Below are positions 1-8,738 of a stretch of DNA of 64,000 bases, in pieces. The position numbers and the translations under genes were made by a program. Position 1 is the first letter of the stretch, and each line of letters opens with the position of its first letter. The DNA is from Gammaproteobacteria bacterium (GTDB taxonomy: Bacteria; Pseudomonadota; Gammaproteobacteria; Pseudomonadales; Azotimanducaceae): assembly GCA_021773565.1 (NCBI GenBank), contig JAJFJZ010000026.1, positions 155,345 through 219,344 on the forward strand. Direction: 5' to 3'. A model generated the notes under the pieces. That model was not told the origin of the DNA and ran no database searches. It saw nothing but the letters and a program-made list of their open reading frames with translations.

Positions 1-895
1 ATCCTTCATCCGGACCCAGTACGGTCAGTAAAGTGGCTAACGCATCCGCTTTCATTGCAGAGGGATGTAACACGGTAACTGAAGCAAGATTATGCGTTAC
101 AGGGTAACCGGTGCGCGGATCGATTATGTGAGAGTAGCTGGTACCATCCCATTCCAGAAAGTTTCTATAGTCCCCGGACGTGGCGACAGCGACATCTGGA
201 AGTTCAATTATGCGATTTATGGCGCCAAAACTTTCAGCCTCGGGTACCTCAATACCAATACGCCAGGAACGGGTTTTTGGGCTGAACCCTCGCGTACGCA
301 CTTCTCCACCAATGTCTACCAGATAATTTTCGCACTGATACCGGGAAAGTAGTTCGGCCACGCGATCTACGCCATAACCCTTGGCTATTGAAGACAAATC
401 AAGATACAGGTTAATTTGTTTGAGCAGTTCCGGTGGCTGCAGTCTGGTTTTTATGGAGGTATATCCAACGCTTTCCATTGCCTGGGATATTTGTCGTTTT
501 GACGGTGGATTACCAGCCCCGTTGGATTGTGCACCAAATCCCCAAAGATTTACCAGCGGGCCCACAGTAATGTCATACGCGCCTCCCGAGCTCTGGCTCA
601 GTTCCAGGGCTACCTCAATAACTTGAAGAAGCTCAGCTTCCACCGTCATCCAGCTGCCAATACCACTCCGGTTAAAACGCGAAAGGGTCGAGTCATGAAT
701 ATACGTGGACATAACATTGTTAACCCAGTCAAGCTCGCGCGCTATATCAGCCTGTTGCAACTTTCCCGAGGGACATTCGGCGGTAATATGGTAAACCGTG
801 CCCATGGTGGAGCCACTAAATTTTGACCATTGTGCCAGTGAATCGCTGCAGCCAGCCTGTGCCAGCAGTATCACACAAACAATTTTCCGCAACAT
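1..895 (-). CDS. apbE: FAD:protein FMN transferase (ApbE family), C-terminus outside window
   Basis: ApbE-family proteins move FMN from FAD onto Thr/Ser of target proteins in the periplasm. Reading leftwards from an ATG at 895 the frame stays open to the window edge (about 298 codons), so the stop lies outside. Family hallmarks are visible in order: FSGSTMGTVYHI near residue 30, GAYDITVGPLVNLWGFG, DLSSIAKGYGVD, YLVDIGGEVRTRG, VAVATSGDYRNF, HIIDPRTGYPV and KADALATLLTVLG. A hydrophobic N-terminus ending in AQAGC resembles a lipoprotein or export signal, although Gln at -3 is unusual for a lipobox. An AGGAAGAGGG ribosome site lies just upstream of the ATG. Family assignment is firm; the target flavoprotein is not visible here. 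Confidence 0.93.
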   Translation of the reverse strand, partial: MLRKIVCVILLAQAGCSDSLAQWSKFSGSTMGTVYHITAECPSGKLQQADIARELDWVNNVMSTYIHDSTLSRFNRSGIGSWMTVEAELLQVIEVALELSQSSGGAYDITVGPLVNLWGFGAQSNGAGNPPSKRQISQAMESVGYTSIKTRLQPPELLKQINLYLDLSSIAKGYGVDRVAELLSRYQCENYLVDIGGEVRTRGFSPKTRSWRIGIEVPEAESFGAINRIIELPDVAVATSGDYRNFLEWDGTSYSHIIDPRTGYPVTHNLASVTVLHPSAMKADALATLLTVLGPDEG

Positions 896-951
896 GCGTA
901 ACCCTCTTCCTGCTACATCCGGTAGTATTACACCAAGAAACCGTGGCAAAG

Positions 952-980
952 TTGGGACGGCCACGTAATCCGCGTATAAT
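952..980 (+). promoter_or_regulatory. sigma70-type promoter for the histidine phosphatase gene
   Basis: TTGGGA at 952-957 and a perfect TATAAT at 975-980 are separated by exactly 17 bases. Initiation would fall near 987, about 25 bases before the TTG at 1012. It lies between the divergent apbE gene and the phosphatase and supports the short downstream start for the latter. Confidence 0.6.
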
Positions 981-1011
981 ATATCCACCCTCACAAACAA
1001 GCATTACTCGA

Positions 1012-1617
1012 TTGGCAAAACAACTCACCCTGGTAAGACACGGACAGATACAGGCCAACGTGGACGGTTGTTGGCATGGTTCAACTGACAGCCCCTTGAA
1101 TAAAACCGGCAAAAGTCAGGCTAAGCGGGTCGCAAAGTACCTTGCAGCGCGTGATGATAAACCGACTGCTATTTACGCAAGCCCGCTTCAGCGCTGCCTA
1201 AAAACTGCGGAGTCAATTGCCAGGAAGCTACGACTGCCGGTGTTCATCGAACACGATTTAAGAGAATATTCTCTCGGTATACTGGAGGGCACGCCCTATG
1301 CAGCGCTGGATACTGAACACAGATTTTACACCAGGCTGAAAAGCAACCCTGAATACGCTCCGGAGGACGGTGAGTCACTGATAAGTGTTGCCAGGCGAAT
1401 CGTGCCGGTTCTGCAACAGATCCATACACGACATGCCGAAGACGAAAACGTAATAATAGTAAGCCACGGCGCCGCGCTGGCAATTGCAATGGCGGAATTG
1501 GTAGATAGCAGGCCCACCCTATGGTCGGACTATCTCGTAGAAAACTGTAGCGTTACCGATCTGGTGCTGGGACCAGTGCCTTATTTGGCACGTTACAATC
1601 ACACTGACCACCTCTAG
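1012..1617 (+). CDS. histidine phosphatase (phosphoglycerate mutase/CobC superfamily)
   Basis: A 201-residue branch-1 histidine phosphatase. The catalytic RHG motif occurs right after the start (LVRHGQIQANVDGCWHG), PLQRCLKTAESIA carries the second phosphate pocket, E82-H-D-L-R-E-Y-S holds the acid, and SHGAALAIA provides the second catalytic His. Small enzymes of this type include alpha-ribazole phosphatase and broad sugar-phosphate phosphatases; no cobalamin genes are nearby, so the substrate is open. The frame is open from 823, but that extension would overlap the 5' end of the divergent apbE gene and lies upstream of the promoter at 952-980, so I place the start at TTG 1012. No strong ribosome site precedes it. 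Confidence 0.85.
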   Translation: MAKQLTLVRHGQIQANVDGCWHGSTDSPLNKTGKSQAKRVAKYLAARDDKPTAIYASPLQRCLKTAESIARKLRLPVFIEHDLREYSLGILEGTPYAALDTEHRFYTRLKSNPEYAPEDGESLISVARRIVPVLQQIHTRHAEDENVIIVSHGAALAIAMAELVDSRPTLWSDYLVENCSVTDLVLGPVPYLARYNHTDHL

Positions 1618-1634
1618 ATAAGCATATGAGCGGT

Positions 1635-1829
1635 TCAGGTGCGAGCGAGTTCCATTGCTGAATCTATCGCGTCAGCTACAACTGCAACAGAAAAACATAC
1701 ATCGTTTAGCGCTTCTTCATCACCCTGTTTTGACATTGCGTGCAAGATTTCTTCCTTTGAAATCGCTACGAATAACAAATCCGGTGAATGTTCGAACTGG
1801 CCGGGGTACTGATCCATTGCATCCCTCAT
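1635..1829 (-). CDS. small hypothetical protein
   Basis: A 64-residue acidic protein beginning MRDAMDQYPGQFEHSPD and ending AIDSAMELART. I do not recognise a family. The start at 1829 is chosen because AGAGGA lies a few bases upstream; a start at 1877 would add 16 residues but has no ribosome site. It is convergent with the phosphatase and divergent from the MFS gene across an AT-rich spacer. It is probably a real small cytosolic protein, but the length makes this uncertain. Confidence 0.5.
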   Translation of the reverse strand: MRDAMDQYPGQFEHSPDLLFVAISKEEILHAMSKQGDEEALNDVCFSVAVVADAIDSAMELART

Positions 1830-1994
1830 GGTTTCCTCTTGATCGATCCTTCTCAACTTTACTCCATCAGTATTCATGCCAACAATATAGTTTTATAATA
1901 TATTTAAATATATCAATAGGATATATTATTTTATTAATGTTATTTAGAGGCTTATATAGCGACAATTATGGCAAATATGTAGACAAACCTGCCC

Positions 1995-3308
1995 TTGCAG
2001 GTCACTCCCGCACACTTCCCGGGTTATCATAGTTTCGTGCAAATACCGCCCAAGACTCAATCCGAACTCGAATACCAACAACAGATAGCACGTAATCTTC
2101 CGCGCAATTTTTCATCTCATCTGGCACATGGTTTGTTAGGACAAACCGGGTTTAAGCTGATCAATGCCCCGACCTTTCTACCCGCCTATATACTGCTTTT
2201 ATCGGGCGGTTCAGATTTCGCAGTTGGCTTAACACTGGCCTTGCAATCCCTGGGAAGTTGCCTCACCCCGCTCATCGGTGCTCACATAATTGAACATCGT
2301 ACCCGGGTATTGCCTCCAGGTTTTCTTATCGGAAGTGGCATGCGTCTGTGCGTATTGTTCATAGCACTCGCAGGTTGGTTATTGCCACCTCCGGCAGCCT
2401 TAGTTGTCATTCAGATATTCATCCTGTTTATGGGAATGTTCTCGGGCATGCAGGGTGTTATTTTCAATGTACTCATGTCAAAAGTGATACCCGTTAACAA
2501 ACGCGGTCGGCTAACAGGGTATCGAAACTTTCTGGCCGGTTTGACCTCCGCAGTGGTTGCCGGAGTTGGCGGGTTTTACCTCATTGGAGACAACCCGGAT
2601 AATACCGGATACTCCCTGTTATTCGGACTGGCCTTTATTCTTACCAGTATCGGGCTTGCAATGCTGATATTTGTACGAGAGCCAGAGCCTCCAAACACCC
2701 CAAATCGGATGCCATTGTTCACAAGACTCTCCCAGTTACCGGCGCTGATGAAGGGGGACCCGGCGTTCACCCGCTACTTTTTAGCGCGTTCAGTTACAAC
2801 GATGGGCCGAATGGCTATGCCTTTTTACATCCTGTACGTGGGCACGACCCTGCACCTGTCTGGACAGACACTCGCTGTACTTACTATCACGTTTACCATC
2901 AGTGCCACTATCTCGAATCTGGCCTGGGGGTTCATTGCGGATCGGCGCGGGTTCAGGTTCACCTTTCTAATCTCGATAATCCTGTGGATTGCGGCGACCC
3001 TCATGTTATTGCTGGGAAGCGGTATGCTGCTTACCATCCTTGTTTTTGCGGCAATTGGAGCGGCTGCACAGGGATTCATGAATGCGTCCCAAAACCTGAC
3101 ACTGGAATTTGGGCATCGCAACGATCTGCCAATGCGTATTGGCCTTGCAAACAGCTGTTCGGAGTTTGCCGGGGCATTGGGGCCCTTGCTAGGAGGCTTA
3201 CTTGCAACGCTTTACGGATATGAAATGGTGTTCTGGGCTTCCGCTGCTTTTCTAACGATAGGAGCTACCGTGGTTCTGCGTTCGGTACCCGATCCCCGGT
3301 ACACATAA
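1995..3308 (+). CDS. MFS transporter
   Basis: A membrane carrier of up to 437 residues with about 12 hydrophobic segments in two halves joined by a cytosolic loop around residues 225-250 (FVREPEPPNTPNRMPLFTRL). The first half begins near FKLINAPTFLPAYILLLSGG and contains the loop-like NKRGRLTGYRNFLAG, with a second-half counterpart ADRRGFRFTF. The overall layout fits the major facilitator superfamily. The start is uncertain: a TTG at 1995 gives the longest form, and a GTG at 2037 gives a 423-residue form with a more typical short N-terminus; neither has a clear ribosome site. The substrate cannot be inferred from neighbours. Confidence 0.82.
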   Translation: MQVTPAHFPGYHSFVQIPPKTQSELEYQQQIARNLPRNFSSHLAHGLLGQTGFKLINAPTFLPAYILLLSGGSDFAVGLTLALQSLGSCLTPLIGAHIIEHRTRVLPPGFLIGSGMRLCVLFIALAGWLLPPPAALVVIQIFILFMGMFSGMQGVIFNVLMSKVIPVNKRGRLTGYRNFLAGLTSAVVAGVGGFYLIGDNPDNTGYSLLFGLAFILTSIGLAMLIFVREPEPPNTPNRMPLFTRLSQLPALMKGDPAFTRYFLARSVTTMGRMAMPFYILYVGTTLHLSGQTLAVLTITFTISATISNLAWGFIADRRGFRFTFLISIILWIAATLMLLLGSGMLLTILVFAAIGAAAQGFMNASQNLTLEFGHRNDLPMRIGLANSCSEFAGALGPLLGGLLATLYGYEMVFWASAAFLTIGATVVLRSVPDPRYT

Positions 3309-3419
3309 GCCAGTCACTGGGATCAGCGTGATAGAGTGACCAATTGGTGTAGTAGCGCTTTATTTCCTTTTTCAAGCTGTTAGTCTGGTCTGCCCAAATT
3401 TCGGATCGATCCACAAGGC

Positions 3420-4013
3420 ATGCGCCAACTTACAATTTGCACACTCGCTTTTACGGGTGGTTTTGTCATCATGTCCATTGAATTACTGGGTGGCAGAATC
3501 CTCTCGCCCTACTTTGGTAGCAGCGTGTACGTATGGGGCAGCATAATTACCGTATTCATGCTGTCGCTCTCAGCCGGATATCTAATCGGTGGAAGACTCT
3601 CCTTGTATAAACCTTCTATCCGGCGATTTGCTACCCTTTTTTTTGTTGCAGGTGTGCTTCTTTACCCACTTGTTCACTACGGGGAAGAACTTATGCGCTT
3701 CGTTTTTGAGCGAATAGAAGATCCCCGGTACGGATCCCTGACGGCCGCTCTATTAATGTTTCTGCCACCTACCATCGTACTGGGAATGATATCGCCCTAT
3801 TCTGTCAGCTTACTTGTAACAGATGTTAGTAAGTCTGGCAGCATTGCAGGATATCTCTACTTTATATCCACGCTTGGAAGTGCAATTGGTACCTTGCTAA
3901 CTTCGTTTTACCTTGTGCTGTGGTTTGACATTGACTTCATCCTGACTGGACTCACCGGCATACTACTTGTCTGTGCTGCACTCGCAGCAACATTACACTG
4001 GGGTGAAGAGTGA
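3420..4013 (+). CDS. membrane domain protein of spermidine-synthase-like type
   Basis: A 197-residue protein with six to seven hydrophobic helices, matching the membrane half found N-terminal to spermidine-synthase domains in fused bacterial proteins: SIELLGGRILSPYFGSSVYVWG, LSLSAGYLIGGRLS, LPPTIVLGMISPY and YFISTLGSAIGTL. Here it is a stand-alone gene whose stop overlaps the GTG start of the synthase-like gene (GTGA, 4010-4013), so the two halves are probably translated together and assemble. The role of this membrane domain is not established for the family. The start ATG at 3420 follows an AAGG stretch. Confidence 0.85.
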   Translation: MRQLTICTLAFTGGFVIMSIELLGGRILSPYFGSSVYVWGSIITVFMLSLSAGYLIGGRLSLYKPSIRRFATLFFVAGVLLYPLVHYGEELMRFVFERIEDPRYGSLTAALLMFLPPTIVLGMISPYSVSLLVTDVSKSGSIAGYLYFISTLGSAIGTLLTSFYLVLWFDIDFILTGLTGILLVCAALAATLHWGEE

Positions 4014-4915
4014 AACATACTGCTTCGGCGTCAGGAATAATCCTGTTCCTGTTGTGCATAAGCCCTGTTTTTTCCCTGGTCGGTGCACCAAAAGTTGTTC
4101 ACTCCGAGCGTTCTCTTTATCGAAACATTCTGGTTACCGAAGAATATTCACGTCGCTGCCTGCAATTTTCGGTGAAGCGTGACCAACGGAGTCAGTCCTG
4201 CATTAATCTGAACTACCCTAAACAGATGGTGTTTAGTTATACCAAAATGATGATGGCGAGCCTGTTACTAAATTCCACACCGAAACGTATTTTGATAATA
4301 GGATTAGGTGGCGGCACATTACCAATGGCGCTCAGCCAATTGCTGCCAGAGAGCGAAATTACCGCAGTGGAAATTGATGCAGCTGTAGTGAAGGTTGCAG
4401 AAGATTTTTTTCGATTTCGAAAATCGAAAAGCGTTGTAGTGGAGGTTCAGGATGCGCGCGTATTTGGTAAACGCGCGGCACTGAAGAAACTGAAATATGA
4501 CCTGATAATGCTTGATGCGTACAACGGTGACTATATTCCAGAACATTTGTTAACCCGTGAATATCTGGAAGAGTGCAAAAAGCTGTTATCCGATAATGGA
4601 GTTCTGGTTGCGAATACGTTTTCTATAAGCAGGTTATATCATTACGAATCAGCTACTTATGCTGCTGTTTTTAGAAATATGTTTAACTTGAAATCGAATA
4701 CCAGCTCGAACCGTATAATAATTGCAAGTATGCAGAATTTACCTTCATTACAAGAAATGCAGGAAACTGCAAAAGCGCTTAAAGCACGGTTGAAGCCATA
4801 TGATATTCCAATACACCGTTACCCCAAGCGACTCAATTCCCGGCCTGACTGGGATACGAACACTGAACCATTAACCGATCAATACTCTCCGGCTAACCTG
4901 CTCAACGCGCGCTAG
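4010..4915 (+). CDS. spermidine synthase-like methyltransferase-fold protein
   Basis: A 301-residue protein with an N-terminal hydrophobic helix (residues 8-25) and a Rossmann methyltransferase core of the polyamine synthase type: ILIIGLGGGTLPMAL (nucleotide loop), ITAVEIDAAVV (acidic residue after strand 2), VQDARVF, and DLIMLDAYNGDYIPEHL, where synthases have their catalytic Asp region. The GTG start overlaps the stop of the membrane-domain gene. Whether it makes spermidine is unproven: membrane-tethered members of this family are often not classical SpeE. The 3' end overlaps that of the convergent acyl-CoA ligase by four bases. Confidence 0.8.
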   Translation: MKHTASASGIILFLLCISPVFSLVGAPKVVHSERSLYRNILVTEEYSRRCLQFSVKRDQRSQSCINLNYPKQMVFSYTKMMMASLLLNSTPKRILIIGLGGGTLPMALSQLLPESEITAVEIDAAVVKVAEDFFRFRKSKSVVVEVQDARVFGKRAALKKLKYDLIMLDAYNGDYIPEHLLTREYLEECKKLLSDNGVLVANTFSISRLYHYESATYAAVFRNMFNLKSNTSSNRIIIASMQNLPSLQEMQETAKALKARLKPYDIPIHRYPKRLNSRPDWDTNTEPLTDQYSPANLLNAR

Positions 4916-6462
4916 CTGCGAGCGCCTGATTGTTCCTTTTCATAATCTGCCCAGTACTTATCCTTAAGCAGACGCTTGTATAATTTTCCCGTTGGATGCC
5001 TGGGTATTTCCGCAATGAAGTCAATGGATCGAGGACATTTTATGGCAGATAACTGGTCTCTGCAGTATGCCATCAATTTCAGTTCCAGCTCGGGACCAGC
5101 CTGAGACATGTCAACAGGTTGAACAACCGCCTTCACTTCTTCACCAAAATCAGGATTGGGAACGCCAAATACAGCCACATCAACAATATCCGGGTGTGTT
5201 ACCAAAGCATTTTCTGCTTCCTGTGGATAGATATTCACGCCACCTGAGATAATCATAAAATGCTTGCGGTCGGTTAAATAAAGATATCCCTCTTCATCGA
5301 GGTAACCCAGATCTCCCAAGGTAGTCCAACCTTCTGAATGTCTTGAGTCCGCGGTTTTCTTCTCGTCGCCGTGGTACTCAAAATCCCCGCCACCGGCCAG
5401 ATATATAGTGCCTGATTCACCAACAGGCAATACCTGACCCTGCTCATCACAAATATAAATTTCACAGGTCAATGCTTTGCCCACTGTCCCCTTGTGGGCC
5501 AACCATTCTTCCGAGTTACACTGCACAAAGCCATTCCCTTCAGTGCCAGCGTAATACTCAAATACAATCTTGCCCCACCAGGCAATCATTTGTTCTTTTA
5601 CCGGAACAGGACAAGGCGCTGCGGCATGAATAGCACACTTAAGACTGGAAACGTCGTAACTGGAACGCACGCTCTCTGGCAATTTAAGCATACGAACGAA
5701 CATAGTCGGCACCCATTGACTGTGGGTGATTTTGTACTGATCGATATATTTAAGCGCCAGTTCGGCGTCAAAGTGTTCCATAACAACTACACAGGTACCG
5801 TGCCGCAGACAACCCATCGTAAACGCCAGGGGGGCAGCGTGATACAATGGCGCTGGAGAAAGATAGATGGAATCCGTATTTGCCCCATAGAGAATCTCCA
5901 TGAGGTTGGGCGCCTGCTCCTGCCCAAAAGGGATGAATCCAAGTGGCTTCTTCACACCTTTTGGGTAGCCAGTTGTACCGGAAGAATATAGCATTGAGCT
6001 TCCTTCAATCTCATCCGCTATGCTCTCATTCGGCATTCGTCCAATTGCTGCATCCCAATCCGAGAAACCTTCTATCTCACCATCAAGGACATAACGCGCC
6101 TTAACGTCTGGCATTTTATCCAGCAAGGGCTCGACCACGTCCCTGCGTTCTGCCGAAGTGATAAACACACTTGCCTTGCAATTATTAACGATATATTCGA
6201 CCTCACCAGACTGTAGTCGCCAACTGATGGCGGTGTAATACAAGCCTGCACGCTGTGCTGCCCAACAAATCTGGAAAAACTTTTCGTGGTTTTCCAACAA
6301 AATTGCAATATGGTCCCCTGGCTTAAGGCCCAAATGCCTGAAGAGCCGAGCCCCCCGATTAGAGGCATCATTGAGCGTTTTATAGCTAATCTTTCGGCCA
6401 CTTTCGGCCATAATGTATGCCGTTTTTTCTGGTTCTGCCGCAGCAATTACACCTGGGTGCAT
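4912..6462 (-). CDS. acyl-CoA synthetase (AMP-forming ligase)
   Basis: A 516-residue ANL-superfamily enzyme that activates a carboxylic acid to an acyl adenylate and then its CoA thioester. The P-loop is SSGTTGYPKGVKKP (near residue 160), followed by the aromatic/acid motif YYAGTEG, the hinge region LGDLGYLDEEGYLYLTDR and the C-terminal lysine motif PTGKLYKRLLKDKY. Length is normal for FadD-like or steroid/aromatic acid ligases. AGGGGA precedes the ATG. It is a single gene, convergent with the synthase-like gene; the acid substrate is not indicated. Confidence 0.9.
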   Translation of the reverse strand: MHPGVIAAAEPEKTAYIMAESGRKISYKTLNDASNRGARLFRHLGLKPGDHIAILLENHEKFFQICWAAQRAGLYYTAISWRLQSGEVEYIVNNCKASVFITSAERRDVVEPLLDKMPDVKARYVLDGEIEGFSDWDAAIGRMPNESIADEIEGSSMLYSSGTTGYPKGVKKPLGFIPFGQEQAPNLMEILYGANTDSIYLSPAPLYHAAPLAFTMGCLRHGTCVVVMEHFDAELALKYIDQYKITHSQWVPTMFVRMLKLPESVRSSYDVSSLKCAIHAAAPCPVPVKEQMIAWWGKIVFEYYAGTEGNGFVQCNSEEWLAHKGTVGKALTCEIYICDEQGQVLPVGESGTIYLAGGGDFEYHGDEKKTADSRHSEGWTTLGDLGYLDEEGYLYLTDRKHFMIISGGVNIYPQEAENALVTHPDIVDVAVFGVPNPDFGEEVKAVVQPVDMSQAGPELELKLMAYCRDQLSAIKCPRSIDFIAEIPRHPTGKLYKRLLKDKYWADYEKEQSGARS

Positions 6463-6652
6463 CTGGTATCCCCTAATTCCCCGATTCGATATCCGCTTAA
6501 GCTATTAGGATTGGTCCATTGAAGCAAGCTGGTGCGACGGTTTTTGGGAGCAGGCATGAAACAATCTGAAACAGTGAGTTACATAATGGAGGTTGCACCA
6601 AAGTCCATTGCGTACTACATTCAGCAAAATTTCATGGATAACAATAAATCGT

Positions 6653-7021
6653 ATGGCAAACACTGGTCAGTTTAATGTTTGCTGCAGCGGCGACTTAAAT
6701 GTGGATATTCATCGACCGGGACTGGTCGGCCTGTTTCGCGGAGCGATCTCCGCCGAATGCTTGCAGTTTTCAATCAAGGGTATACAGATAGAAACTTCTG
6801 CAAAGCTGTTTGTGGGTGAGAAACTGATTCTCGACCTCGAAGTGCACGATATGAGAGTTGAGGAATTGCAAGGCACCGTTCGCAGTATCTCTGCTGTTGA
6901 TGACAAGCATTACTACGACATCGATTTCAGCATAGGCTATCGCAAAAAAGGTGCTGCTAACACGATCCATTGTCTGCGACATCTGGAAAACCACCTTCGA
7001 CATCAAACGGCGGTAGTCTGA
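6653..7021 (+). CDS. PilZ-like domain protein
   Basis: A 122-residue protein. LQFSIKGIQIETSAKLFVGEKLIL has the xSxxG turn and alternating beta strands of a PilZ domain, followed by LQGTVRSIS and a YYDIDFSIGY strand. The upstream RxxxR di-GMP-binding motif is not clearly present, so nucleotide binding is doubtful. I placed the start at ATG 6653; the frame is open upstream to TTG 6593. The 3' end overlaps the beginning of the gamma-glutamyltransferase frame. Confidence 0.55.
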   Translation: MANTGQFNVCCSGDLNVDIHRPGLVGLFRGAISAECLQFSIKGIQIETSAKLFVGEKLILDLEVHDMRVEELQGTVRSISAVDDKHYYDIDFSIGYRKKGAANTIHCLRHLENHLRHQTAVV

Positions 7022-8598
7022 GCAGGATAAACTGGCGTTTACCCTACGCCTCACGTCGCTCGCCTATAGTTGCATCCAATATAGTTGCAAGCTCACAACC
7101 ACTGGCCGTCCAGGCTGGTATAAAAATACTGCAATCCGGTGGCAATGCTGTAGATGCTGCAATTGCCACAGCGATAACACTTACTGTCGTAGAGCCTAAC
7201 AACAACGGCCTGGGTAGCGATGCCTTTGCCATAGTCTGGGATGGCCAGAAGGCCTGGGGCTTGAATGGTTCGGGTAAATCCCCGGCGGCGTGGAATTTCG
7301 ATCAATATGCACATCTGCAGGAAATGCCTGAGCTGGGCTGGGATGTGGTCACCACGCCTGGTGCAGTAAGTACCTGGGTCGCGCTGTCACAAAGATTTGG
7401 AAAACTGCCTTTCCGAAAGCTCTTTGATAGCGCGATTGGATATGCAAAAAACGGTTTTCCGGTCGGACCGATAACCGCGAGCAGTTGGCAGTCTTGCCCG
7501 GAAAGATTTGTGCAGTTTCCGGACTTTTTATCACATTTTTGTCCCGCCGGTCACGCCCCTTTAGCGGGTGAAATATTCGTACGCACGGAGATGGTTGCTA
7601 CCCTGGAACAAATCGCTGACTCGAACGGCGAAAGTTTTTATCGGGGTGAGCTGGCAGATAAAATAGTACGCCACGCGAAAAGTACGGGGGGCTGGCTGAC
7701 TGCTGAAGACCTGGATCAACACATTCCGCTCTGGACTTTGCCTGTGTCCCAGACTTACGGAGATATCCAATTGTTGGAAATACCGCCAAACGGCCAGGGG
7801 CTGGCTGCACAGATTGGATTGGCTCTATTGGCGCACTTCGAATTAAAGGGGCCAGACTGCGCTGAAACCATTCACTTACAGGTTGAGTGCATGAAAATTG
7901 CTATTCGAGCAGCCTTTGACCACTTTGCGGACCCGGATGCAATGCGGGTTGACCCCGAAGAATTGCTCGGAAGGGAAGTAATCAAAAGAGCTGCTGCAAA
8001 AATCGGCCATAAGGCCCTGGCTACACCTCCGGCACTCCTCCCCGGCAGTGCGGATACCGTGTATCTCACTACAGCGGACGCCGATGGCATGATGGTATCG
8101 TTTATCCAATCCAACTATCAGGGTTTTGGCTCAGGCATTGTTATACCTGAAACAGGCATCAGCCTACAAAATAGAGGTCGAGGGTTTTCAGTCATTCCAG
8201 GACACCCCAACGTTGTCGGAGGTAATAAGCGCCCTTTCCATACAATTATTCCCGGATTTGTTAGCGAAAATGGAAAAGGGAGAATGAGTTTTGGCGTGAT
8301 GGGTGGACATATGCAACATCAGGGTCACCTGCAAATGGTGTCACGTATTTTTGATTTTGAACAAAATCCGCAGGCTGCAATCGACGCTCCTCGCTGGTAC
8401 CTGGATACAGATTACTCTTTGATACTGGAAGCGGGTATTGATACAGGGCTTGCAAATGAACTGGCTGGCAGGGGACACCGAGTTACAATAGTAGACGAAC
8501 CGTCCCTGTTCGGTGGAGCACAAATTATCTTCAATCTCGGAGATACCTACTGTGCAGCTTCCGACCCCCGCAAGGAGGGCCAGGCAGCAGGATTCTAG
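6970..8598 (+). CDS. gamma-glutamyltransferase family protein
   Basis: A 542-codon Ntn-hydrolase precursor of the gamma-glutamyltransferase superfamily, which self-cleaves before a Thr into two subunits. Family segments visible: SSQPLAVQAGIKILQSGGNAVDAAIA at the N-terminus, ITLTVVEPNNNGLGSDAF, TTPGAVSTWVAL, and the presumed cleavage site SADTVYLTTADADGMMVSFI with Thr as nucleophile, then RPFHTIIPGFV and GVMGGHMQHQGHLQ. The DTVYL form resembles the YwrD-like branch rather than classical Ggt, and there is no signal peptide, so a cytosolic role is likely. The start is poor: TTG 6970 lies inside the preceding gene, and no ATG or GTG is available nearby. Confidence 0.85.
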   Translation: MSATSGKPPSTSNGGSLSRINWRLPYASRRSPIVASNIVASSQPLAVQAGIKILQSGGNAVDAAIATAITLTVVEPNNNGLGSDAFAIVWDGQKAWGLNGSGKSPAAWNFDQYAHLQEMPELGWDVVTTPGAVSTWVALSQRFGKLPFRKLFDSAIGYAKNGFPVGPITASSWQSCPERFVQFPDFLSHFCPAGHAPLAGEIFVRTEMVATLEQIADSNGESFYRGELADKIVRHAKSTGGWLTAEDLDQHIPLWTLPVSQTYGDIQLLEIPPNGQGLAAQIGLALLAHFELKGPDCAETIHLQVECMKIAIRAAFDHFADPDAMRVDPEELLGREVIKRAAAKIGHKALATPPALLPGSADTVYLTTADADGMMVSFIQSNYQGFGSGIVIPETGISLQNRGRGFSVIPGHPNVVGGNKRPFHTIIPGFVSENGKGRMSFGVMGGHMQHQGHLQMVSRIFDFEQNPQAAIDAPRWYLDTDYSLILEAGIDTGLANELAGRGHRVTIVDEPSLFGGAQIIFNLGDTYCAASDPRKEGQAAGF

Positions 8599-8738
8599 AG
8601 TTTTCTACCGACCGTATTCTCTCTCACATTATTTTGCTTCTGCCAGGCTGGACGCTAATTCCTTACTCATTTTCTGCGCTCCTGCTACTATTGTCGCAGT
8701 ACTTACACCCGCTTCAGTTTTATTTTGAGAGCAGTTAA

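Noticed and set aside
823..1011. N-terminal extension of the histidine phosphatase
   Set aside because: Overlaps the start of divergent apbE and lies upstream of a good promoter.
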